Positions 1 through 5,781 of a stretch of 7,319 bases of DNA are shown piece after piece (the stretch's first letter is position 1; every line of letters begins with the position of its first letter). The position numbers and the translations under genes are program-made. Below the pieces are notes generated by a model. It did no database searches. It saw only the letters and a program-made list of their open reading frames with translations, and was not told the DNA's origin. The DNA is from an uncultured Treponema sp. (lineage in GTDB: Bacteria > Spirochaetota > Spirochaetia > Treponematales > Treponemataceae). Where the stretch lies: assembly GCA_937900125.1 (NCBI GenBank), contig CALCEK010000025.1, positions 1 through 7,319 on the forward strand, read 5' to 3'.

Positions 1-699
1 GGACACGCACTTTTTGAGCAAAATCAGCCTTTAGAAAATTATGAGCATCATATTCAGCGTTTTAAAACTATGGGGCAACATGAATCTGTTTCTCGCTTTT
101 ATGAAAATCGAATTGGGCGGTCAAAAGCGTTCATTCATTTGATTTACAACAAGGCAAAAGAAATTTTTCCACAAGTTTTAAACGATGTTAGCGAAAAAGA
201 ATTGTACGAGGCAATGAATATTGTTGAACCATCCTTAATTCGTACTGAGGCAGATGAATTTACTTATACTTTTCACATTATCATTCGTTATGAGCTAGAA
301 AAATGTATAGTAAATGAAAGTATAGATGTAAATGACTTGCCTACTCTGTGGAACAAAAAGTACGAAGAGTATCTTGGAATTGCTCCTGCAAATGACCGCG
401 AAGGAATTTTGCAAGATGTTCACTGGTCTAGTGGTTTTGGATATTTTCCAACTTACGCGCTCGGTAATATGTATAATTCTATGTATTACAATAAAATGCA
501 AGAAAGTTTTAGCATAGAAGAAGCGATATTGGCTGGAGATTTTAATAAAATCAATTCTTGGATGAAAGAAAACGTCTGGAAAAAAGCTGATAGGCAAGAT
601 GCAAAAACTTGGATTAAAGAAATTACAGGAAGAGAATTTTCTGTAAAAGATTTCTTAGATTACCTAGAGCAAAAATATAGTGAATTATATGAATTATAA
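1..699 (+). CDS. Family M32 metallocarboxypeptidase (carboxypeptidase Taq type), 3' part only
   Basis: The reading frame is open from base 1, so the gene begins upstream; 232 C-terminal residues are present of the roughly 500 usual for the family. The first visible residues, GHALFEQ, match the end of the M32 zinc motif HExGHALYEQ, so the first zinc His and the catalytic Glu lie just outside the window. The HES at 79-87, in a HESxSR-like context followed by YEN, should carry the third zinc ligand (Glu). RTEADE (241-258) followed by TYTFHI, and LQDVHWSSGFGYFPTYALGN (about 409-468), are M32 hallmarks. Members are cytoplasmic, zinc-dependent enzymes that remove C-terminal amino acids from peptides, so a role in peptide recycling is inferred. 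The ATG at 70 is internal, lying within the conserved region. The stop is followed within 7 bases by the next gene's likely start, suggesting co-transcription. Confidence 0.93.
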   Translation, partial: GHALFEQNQPLENYEHHIQRFKTMGQHESVSRFYENRIGRSKAFIHLIYNKAKEIFPQVLNDVSEKELYEAMNIVEPSLIRTEADEFTYTFHIIIRYELEKCIVNESIDVNDLPTLWNKKYEEYLGIAPANDREGILQDVHWSSGFGYFPTYALGNMYNSMYYNKMQESFSIEEAILAGDFNKINSWMKENVWKKADRQDAKTWIKEITGREFSVKDFLDYLEQKYSELYEL

Positions 700-706
700 A
701 TTTAAG

Positions 707-2269
707 ATGACAAAAAAAATTTTTTTGCTGCTTACACTTTCTCTTACGCTTTTTGCCACTTTGCCGATTTTTGCAAAGGACACTACCGATTATAATGACC
801 TTGCGGCAAATGGCACGGAAGCCGAGTTTAAAAAAGCATTTTCAAGGAATCCGAGGTTAAATACACAAACTTTTGGAAGCAATAAAGAAACATTTCTTAT
901 GCTTGCATTGCAGTACAATCGGGAATTATACATAATTGATTTTTTGATTTCTATGGAATGCGATGTTGCGGCAAAGGCAAAAGATAAACGAACACCGCTT
1001 ATGTACGCCTGTCAGTATTCTACAGACACTGATGTTGTTGATAGAATTTTGCGAACAGGAGCTTTTAATTCGGTAAAAAAGTCTTTGCTCAAGGCAAAAG
1101 ATAAAAGCGGAAAAACCCCTTATGACTATGCAAAGCTAAATTCTGTAACAGAAATTTATGAACTTCTTTGTAAATATGTAGCAGACCCCGCTGTAGAAGC
1201 ACAAAAAAAGGCTCAAGCGAAGGCAGAAAAGGAAGAAGCAAAAAACGCTAAAAAAGCTGGAAATAAAACTGTAGCGAAAGAATCTTTAGAGCAAACTTCT
1301 ACAACTGATAGCGGTACAGAAGAAAATCCGTCTGAAGCGCAAAATGAAGACGTTTTAGAAGATAATGCTGAAGAACAAAGTGGTGTTCCCCAAAGCGATG
1401 ATGCTTTAATAGAAGAAAATGATGTAAAAGAAGAATCCTTAAAAGAATCTGAAGAAAATAAAACCGAAGAGGAACAAATTTCCAAAAATGCAGAAGCCGC
1501 CTCTCTTTTTGCTATACAACAAGAAACCTCCAAAATAGAAAAAGACTTAAATTCCTACTCCCAATCATATTTGTACGATTACGCGCTTTCAGAATCAGTT
1601 CCGCAAGACAATTTAAGATTAAATCAACAAAAACAATTTCTTGTTCCCGAGCCGAATTTAGCTAATGCAAATGGAGTTACGCTTTTAATGACGGCAGCAA
1701 AATCTGGCAATGAGTGGGACATAAAAAATCTGTTAAATAGCGGTGCAGATATTCAAAAACGCGACTCTGACGGCTGGACTGCGCTTATGTATGCGGTTCG
1801 ATACCAAAATAGTCTTTCTGTAGTAGAAACTTTAATCAATAATGGTGCGCATATAAGGGTAAGAAATAATTATAATTCCACTCCTTTGCTTCTTGCAGCT
1901 GAGTTTTCGGAAAATCCTGACATAGTAGACAGGCTTTTACAAAATCGGCAAGGTTCTGAAGATGAAGTTTTTAAGGCATTTATCCTTTCTATTACGGGAG
2001 CGACTTCAACTAAGCAGGCAAAACTTGCAAAATTGCAGCTTTTTTTGAATATGGATATACCCTTAAATCGTTTGTGGAAAGGAAAAACGCCTTTAATGTA
2101 CGCCTGTGAATATTGCACAGAAACAAGCGTTCTTTCTCTTTTGATTCAAAATGGTGCTAGGCTTGAGTTGCGCGATGCTGATGGAAACACCGCATTTGAT
2201 TATGCAAAAAATAATTCTAAGCTTCCACACGATGATGTTTATTGGTCGTTGAACTCGCTTTCACGGTAG
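707..2269 (+). CDS. Exported ankyrin-repeat protein with a charged central linker
   Basis: This 520-residue protein starts with a Sec-type signal peptide: MTKK, a hydrophobic stretch (about residues 5-22), then a likely cleavage after PIFA. No lipobox cysteine is seen, so a periplasmic location is inferred. Ankyrin-like repeats form two clusters. The first (about 62-160) includes TPLMYACQY near 96 and KTPYDYAK near 136. The second (about 322-510) includes VTLLMTAA (324), WTALMYAV (357), STPLLLAA (391), KTPLMYACEY (460) and GNTAFDYAK (493). Between them lies a Lys/Ala-rich then Glu/Asp/Ser-rich, probably disordered linker (about 164-260). Ankyrin repeats bind other proteins; the partner is unknown. 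The ATG at 707 is preferred because it puts the charged n-region at the start; GTG 680 and ATG 689 are in-frame alternatives overlapping the upstream gene. No clear Shine-Dalgarno precedes any of them, so coupling to upstream translation is plausible. Confidence 0.85.
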   Translation: MTKKIFLLLTLSLTLFATLPIFAKDTTDYNDLAANGTEAEFKKAFSRNPRLNTQTFGSNKETFLMLALQYNRELYIIDFLISMECDVAAKAKDKRTPLMYACQYSTDTDVVDRILRTGAFNSVKKSLLKAKDKSGKTPYDYAKLNSVTEIYELLCKYVADPAVEAQKKAQAKAEKEEAKNAKKAGNKTVAKESLEQTSTTDSGTEENPSEAQNEDVLEDNAEEQSGVPQSDDALIEENDVKEESLKESEENKTEEEQISKNAEAASLFAIQQETSKIEKDLNSYSQSYLYDYALSESVPQDNLRLNQQKQFLVPEPNLANANGVTLLMTAAKSGNEWDIKNLLNSGADIQKRDSDGWTALMYAVRYQNSLSVVETLINNGAHIRVRNNYNSTPLLLAAEFSENPDIVDRLLQNRQGSEDEVFKAFILSITGATSTKQAKLAKLQLFLNMDIPLNRLWKGKTPLMYACEYCTETSVLSLLIQNGARLELRDADGNTAFDYAKNNSKLPHDDVYWSLNSLSR

Positions 2270-2270
2270 G
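2265..2270 (+). promoter_or_regulatory. Ribosome binding site of rsmD
   Basis: GGTAGG overlaps the stop codon of the ankyrin gene and lies 5 bases before ATG 2276. The spacing suits the ATG better than the TTG at 2273, so it decides the start. Confidence 0.5.
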
Positions 2271-2275
2271 TATTG

Positions 2276-2839
2276 ATGAGAATTACAGGTGGCGTTTTAA
2301 AAGGAAGAAAAATCGCTGTTCCAAACGGAAAAATGGCTATTCGGCCTGCTATGGATATGATGCGAGAATCTGTGTTTAACATTATAGCTCCCGTTTTACC
2401 CGAAAAATCTTTTTTGGATTTGTTTAGTGGTTCTGGGAGCATCGCGCTTGAAGCTGTTTCTCGTGGGGCAACATCCGTTTCTTTGTGCGAAAAAGACAAG
2501 GCAAAAGCTTCGCTTATCTTAAAAAATGTTACTTTAGCTGAGGAACTTGGTGTTCACATTGACTGTCATTTTGTTGCTGTTGAATTATTCTTAAAACGTT
2601 ATAAGAATCAAAGCGACTTTATTTTTTTAGACCCGCCTTTTCCGTATAAATTTAGAAAGCAACTTTTACAAACAATTTCTGAACGCAACTTACTTTCTCC
2701 AAGCGGAATGGCGATTATTCATCATCCAAAAGAAGCCCCGCTCCCCTGCACAATTTTTTCTCTCGAACGTTTTGACCAGCGGGAATACGGTCGTTCTATT
2801 GTCGATTTTTTTAGGATTTCCTCAAATTACCAAAATTAA
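2276..2839 (+). CDS. rsmD: 16S rRNA (guanine966-N2)-methyltransferase RsmD
   Basis: RsmD uses S-adenosylmethionine to methylate N2 of G966 (E. coli numbering) of 16S rRNA, near the P site, during 30S assembly. The 187 residues match the family length. Visible marks are the N-terminal MRITGGVLKGRKI, the RPAMDMMRESVFNII block (23-37), the SAM-binding motif I LDLFSGSGSIALEA (47-60), an acidic EKDKA after the second strand, and the catalytic DPPF (119-122), typical of N6-adenine/N2-guanine methyltransferases. The start is set at ATG 2276, where GGTAGG lies 5 bases upstream and the protein begins exactly as family members do; an in-frame TTG directly precedes it. The gene follows the ankyrin gene by 6 bases and probably shares its transcript. 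RsmD genes often neighbour coaD in other bacteria, but no coaD is visible here. Confidence 0.93.
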   Translation: MRITGGVLKGRKIAVPNGKMAIRPAMDMMRESVFNIIAPVLPEKSFLDLFSGSGSIALEAVSRGATSVSLCEKDKAKASLILKNVTLAEELGVHIDCHFVAVELFLKRYKNQSDFIFLDPPFPYKFRKQLLQTISERNLLSPSGMAIIHHPKEAPLPCTIFSLERFDQREYGRSIVDFFRISSNYQN

Positions 2840-2843
2840 AGGC

Positions 2844-2869
2844 AACTTGACAAATCAAAATAACAAGTT
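2844..2869. repeat. Inverted repeat AACTTG-N14-CAAGTT across the promoter
   Basis: The arms AACTTG (2844-2849) and CAAGTT (2864-2869) are perfect reverse complements, 14 bases apart. The left arm overlaps the -35 and the right arm ends on the first base of the -10. It could be a dimeric repressor operator, but arms this short in AT-rich DNA can arise by chance, and no regulator gene is nearby. Confidence 0.4.
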
Positions 2870-2874
2870 AAAAT
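2847..2874 (+). promoter_or_regulatory. Sigma70-like promoter of the TPR-rlmN operon
   Basis: A perfect -35 TTGACA (2847-2852) is followed after 16 bases by a -10 TAAAAT (2869-2874, five of six consensus). Transcription should start near 2881, leaving a short leader of about 15 bases with AGGGA (2885-2889) as ribosome binding site, 6 bases before ATG 2896. The 11 bases CTTGACAAATC (2846-2856) recur exactly in the promoter at 5465. A 6-bp inverted repeat covers the same region. Confidence 0.7.
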
Positions 2875-2895
2875 AATTGTATGTAGGGATTTTCA

Positions 2896-3240
2896 ATGAC
2901 GGATGAATTAAAAAAACAAATTGACTGTAAGCAAGGACAAGAAGGGTTTATAAAAGTTACGGATAAACCTGTTTCCGCTCTTTCTGCTCAACAGCGCGTT
3001 GTTTTAAATCGCAAGGCAAATGTTCTTTTTAATGAAGGCAAAATTGATATGGCCGAGCGAATTTTCATCACGACTGGTTATTCTGATGGTTTAACAAGGG
3101 TTGGTGACTATTATGCGGAAAAAAAAGAATACATAAAAGCCTTAAAAATGTATTTGTTAGCCCATAACAAAAGAAAATCAGACCCATTACTTGAAAAATT
3201 TGCCAGTTTAGTTTCTATAATGTTAAAAAGTGAGGATTAA
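2896..3240 (+). CDS. Small two-TPR-like protein, function unknown
   Basis: I do not recognise a named family for this 114-residue protein. It has no signal peptide or membrane segment and should be cytoplasmic. The first 33 residues are polar and probably flexible. Residues 34-62 and 64-92 look like two TPR-type helix pairs: the second fits the consensus well (G70, Y73, A82, Y86, A89 at TPR positions 8, 11, 20, 24, 27), while the first is more degenerate (A41, L44, A53, F57, T60). The repeats are 29 rather than 34 residues apart. ATG 2896 has a good ribosome binding site (AGGGA, 6-base gap). The gene is first in a likely operon and ends only 3 bases before the large TPR gene. The two proteins may therefore act together, which is an inference from position and shared fold. 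Confidence 0.82.
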   Translation: MTDELKKQIDCKQGQEGFIKVTDKPVSALSAQQRVVLNRKANVLFNEGKIDMAERIFITTGYSDGLTRVGDYYAEKKEYIKALKMYLLAHNKRKSDPLLEKFASLVSIMLKSED

Positions 3241-3243
3241 AAA

Positions 3244-4437
3244 ATGAATGATGATGTCAATTTGTTAGATGAAAAAAATCTAAACTCGCAAGCACTTTCC
3301 GATAGTTTAATTCAAGAAGAAATAATTTTATCTTCCCCCGATGATTCCTCTTCTGGAGAGATAAGTGAGCTTTCAAAAAAAGGATATTCTTATTTAAAGG
3401 ACAATCGGCTTTCAGACGCAATTTCTGCGTTTAGTCAAATTTTGGTTCTTGAAGAAAATAATAATTATGCTCTTGTAGGTTTAGGTGACAGCGAACGCAA
3501 ACAGGGGCATTATAAAGCTGCAATCGAATATTATTCGCGTTGTCTTGCTTGTCATCCTGGAAACAATTACGCGTTGTTTGGAATGGCGGATTGTTACAAG
3601 GCACTTAATCAATATCATAAAGCAATAGAAATTTGGGAGCAGTACCTTGTTCACGATGACCGCAATATTACTGTCCTTACGCGCGTAGCAGATGCGTACC
3701 GAAAAATTCGTGATTTTAAAAAATCAAAGCAACTCTATTTGCAAGTGCTTGATATGGAAGAAAATAATGCCTACGCTCTCATCGGTTTAGGACATTTGCA
3801 TTACGATTTTAAAGAATACAAAGACGCACTTTATTATTGGACAAGAATGTTAGATTCAAATCCGCAAAATGTTGATATCAGGGTGCTTACATCCATTGGA
3901 AATTGTCACCGAAAATTAAAAACTTTTGACAAAGGATTGATCTATTTTGAAAAAGCACTTCAAATGGATTCTCGCAATTTTTACGCACTGTTTGGAATGG
4001 CGGATTGCTATCGTGGGTTGAATCAACAGTTCCGCTCTGTTGAATATTGGAATCGTATTTTGGAAATGGATCCAAATAACAAAGTAATTCTTACGCGCAC
4101 AGGCGATGCGTATCGTAATACGGGCGACTATAAAACGGCAACTGAATATTATAACAGGGCAATGGACATTGATTTTGATATTTATGCTGCGTTGGGATTA
4201 GCTTTAATTTGTAAAGGCGAAGGCAAATACGAGGAAGCAATTGAGCGGCTCACTCGCCTTATCCGAAACGATGAAAAAAATTACCGATTATACATAGATG
4301 TTGCCGATTGTTATTTAAAACTGAATCGTAAACAAGATGCTATACAAACGTTGCAGTCGTATCAAAAATTTGGATTAAGAAGTCAAGCCATAACCGAGAT
4401 GCTTGATAAACTTGAAAATGACAAACCGTTGTTTTAG
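3244..4437 (+). CDS. Tandem tetratricopeptide-repeat (TPR) protein, about ten repeats
   Basis: The 397 residues start with about 42 polar, acid-rich residues without a signal peptide, then run almost entirely as TPR units of about 34 residues to the C-terminus. Repeats begin with signatures such as NYALVGLGD, NYALFGMADCY, VLTRVADAY, AYALIGLGH, FYALFGMADCY, ILTRTGDAY, YAALGLALI and LYIDVADCY. No catalytic domain is attached, so the protein is most likely a cytoplasmic protein-binding scaffold; its partners cannot be read from the sequence. The repeats follow a four-unit, 138-residue higher period: Y109 and Y247 start near-identical segments, and 19 bases are identical at 3575-3593 and 3989-4007. 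GAGG (3232-3235), inside the end of the preceding gene, lies 8 bases before ATG 3244. The next gene, rlmN, starts 6 bases after the stop, so the three are probably co-transcribed. Confidence 0.9.
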   Translation: MNDDVNLLDEKNLNSQALSDSLIQEEIILSSPDDSSSGEISELSKKGYSYLKDNRLSDAISAFSQILVLEENNNYALVGLGDSERKQGHYKAAIEYYSRCLACHPGNNYALFGMADCYKALNQYHKAIEIWEQYLVHDDRNITVLTRVADAYRKIRDFKKSKQLYLQVLDMEENNAYALIGLGHLHYDFKEYKDALYYWTRMLDSNPQNVDIRVLTSIGNCHRKLKTFDKGLIYFEKALQMDSRNFYALFGMADCYRGLNQQFRSVEYWNRILEMDPNNKVILTRTGDAYRNTGDYKTATEYYNRAMDIDFDIYAALGLALICKGEGKYEEAIERLTRLIRNDEKNYRLYIDVADCYLKLNRKQDAIQTLQSYQKFGLRSQAITEMLDKLENDKPLF

Positions 4438-4443
4438 TTTTTG

Positions 4444-5469
4444 ATGACGGATAAAATTGTACTTTCTGGTCTTTTGCCAGAAGAAATATGTGAAAAATTA
4501 CAAATTACCCCTGCTTTTCGTGCTAAACAAATATTTTTGTGGATTTCAAAAGGTGTCGATTCTTTTGAAAAAATGACAAATCTCGATAAGTCAACACTCG
4601 AAAAACTTTCTCAAAAGGCACTTATTTTTTCATCAAGAGTAAGTTCCATTTTAAAAGACCCTGATGGAACTATAAAATTACAGATTACTTTGCAAGATGA
4701 CCGCGCCGTAGAAACCGTACTTTTAACCGATTCCTCTGGAAGAAAAACCGCTTGTGTAAGTTGTCAGGCTGGATGTGCTATGAAATGCGCATTTTGCCAA
4801 ACTGGAACTTTAGGGCTTGGCAGAAATTTAACAGCTGGCGAAATTGTAGAGGAATTTCTATTTTTGGAAAAACAAGCTGGAAAGTTAGACAATATTGTTT
4901 TTATGGGAATGGGAGAACCTCTGCAAAATCTAAAAGCTATACAAAAAGCGGTACAAATTTTATCTCACAAACAAGGTCGTGCTTTAAGCACAAGAAGAAT
5001 TACTATTAGTACCTGCGGAATTGTGCAAGGAATTTATGATTTAGCGGATAGTGGCGAAACAATGCGGTTGGCTTTGTCGCTTACAACTGCAAATCCAGTT
5101 TTGCGGGAAAAACTTATGCCCGTAACAAAAACAAATCCCCTCACCGAATTAAAAAAAGCCTTACAATATTATATTCAAAAAACAGGAAAGCGTGTAACTT
5201 TAGAAGCAGCCCTTTTAGCGGGCGAAAATACATCAAAAGAAGATGCAAAGTTGCTTATAGATTTTGCCACAGGACTTGATGTTTACATAAATTTGATTCC
5301 GTGGAATCCTGTTCCAACGCTCCCCTTTTCTACTCCTAGCCATACAGAATGTGAACGTTTTATGACTATTTTAAGACAAGCAAATCTTAATGTAAACTTA
5401 AGAACCCGACGCGGTACAAAAATAGGCGGAGCTTGCGGACAACTTGGAAGGTCAAAAGTCGATTCTTGA
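4444..5469 (+). CDS. rlmN: Dual-specificity 23S rRNA A2503 / tRNA A37 C2-methyltransferase RlmN
   Basis: RlmN is a radical-SAM enzyme that makes 2-methyladenosine at A2503 of 23S rRNA and A37 of some tRNAs. The 341 residues carry the CxxxCxxC that binds the 4Fe-4S cluster (C111, C115, C118), the SAM-binding GEP motif (G157-P159 in MGMGEPLQN), and the C-terminal RRGTKIGGACGQLG block. C331 in that block matches the cysteine methylated as reaction intermediate (E. coli C355), and C104, seven residues before the first cluster cysteine, matches E. coli C118. All residues needed for activity are therefore present. The related Cfr enzyme is less likely given the RRGxxIxxACGQL ending and the housekeeping context. 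ATG 4444 is preferred; an in-frame TTG precedes it directly. No Shine-Dalgarno is seen, so translation is probably coupled to the TPR gene 6 bases upstream. Confidence 0.95.
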   Translation: MTDKIVLSGLLPEEICEKLQITPAFRAKQIFLWISKGVDSFEKMTNLDKSTLEKLSQKALIFSSRVSSILKDPDGTIKLQITLQDDRAVETVLLTDSSGRKTACVSCQAGCAMKCAFCQTGTLGLGRNLTAGEIVEEFLFLEKQAGKLDNIVFMGMGEPLQNLKAIQKAVQILSHKQGRALSTRRITISTCGIVQGIYDLADSGETMRLALSLTTANPVLREKLMPVTKTNPLTELKKALQYYIQKTGKRVTLEAALLAGENTSKEDAKLLIDFATGLDVYINLIPWNPVPTLPFSTPSHTECERFMTILRQANLNVNLRTRRGTKIGGACGQLGRSKVDS

Positions 5470-5493
5470 CAAATCGCTATGTCATATTATAAT
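5466..5493 (+). promoter_or_regulatory. Consensus sigma70-like promoter overlapping the end of rlmN
   Basis: TTGACA (5466-5471) and TATAAT (5488-5493) are both perfect consensus boxes, with a 16-base spacer. The -35 overlaps the TGA stop of rlmN (5467-5469). Transcription should begin near 5500, giving a leader of about 66 bases before ATG 5566. The upstream operon has no room for a terminator before this promoter and none is visible after it, so read-through from rlmN is possible. Confidence 0.8.
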
Positions 5494-5551
5494 AGAATAA
5501 AAGTGCATCTAAAAATGCAAATGTGTGGTCAAAAATAGATATTGTCAAAAA

Positions 5552-5560
5552 GCGGAGTGG
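5552..5560 (+). promoter_or_regulatory. Ribosome binding site of the HMA-like gene
   Basis: GGAG (5554-5557) within GCGGAGTGG lies 8 bases before ATG 5566. This fixes the start at 5566 and argues against the in-frame TTG at 5542, which would place this site inside the coding region. Confidence 0.7.
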
Positions 5561-5565
5561 TTTTT

Positions 5566-5769
5566 ATGCAAAAGAAAATATATGTTGCTGGAATGGATGA
5601 TGATGCAAGTGCGGCAAAAGTTTCAGAAGAAATAAAAAAAATAGCAGGTGTAACTTCTGTTGTTGCAACTCCTGCAAAATGCCAAATTTGTGTCGATTTT
5701 GATGATGAATCGCAAGAAGCAGCTATAAATGGCGCAATAGAAGCAAGTGGTATTGTTGTTTTAGGTTAA
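5566..5769 (+). CDS. HMA-fold-like small protein lacking the canonical CxxC
   Basis: The 67-residue product fits the beta-alpha-beta-beta-alpha-beta pattern of heavy-metal-associated domains (Atx1/CopZ type): KKIYVAGM, a helix to about 27, GVTSVVATP, the strand QICVDF, the helix EAAINGAIEAS, and GIVVLG. The GM before the first helix and GVxSV after it are typical HMA positions. The metal-binding MxCxxC loop is replaced by GMDDDAS (9-15), so classical copper or zinc binding there is not expected. Two cysteines, C39 and C42, form a CQIC at the second beta hairpin instead. Its biochemical role is unknown: a redox or metal site in a new place, or a purely structural or protein-binding domain. It has its own strong promoter and ribosome binding site, and is followed after 12 bases by a dehydrogenase gene with which it is probably co-transcribed. 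Confidence 0.8.
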   Translation: MQKKIYVAGMDDDASAAKVSEEIKKIAGVTSVVATPAKCQICVDFDDESQEAAINGAIEASGIVVLG

Positions 5770-5781
5770 AATTAGCTTAAA

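Noticed and set aside
70..699. Carboxypeptidase gene starting at ATG 70
   Set aside because: The frame is open from base 1 and the preceding residues GHALFEQ are conserved M32 sequence, so ATG 70 is an internal Met.
1213..1533. Minus-strand 106-residue Ser/Phe-rich reading frame
   Set aside because: It is the complement of the Glu/Lys/Ser-rich linker of the ankyrin gene; its composition is explained by that linker's codons, and the plus-strand gene is clear.
4752..5009. Plus-strand 85-residue frame inside rlmN
   Set aside because: It overlaps the catalytic core of rlmN in another frame and resembles no family I recognise.
5542..5565. TTG 5542 as start of the HMA-like gene
   Set aside because: The ribosome binding site at 5552-5560 lies downstream of it and is well placed for ATG 5566, where HMA-like sequence begins.
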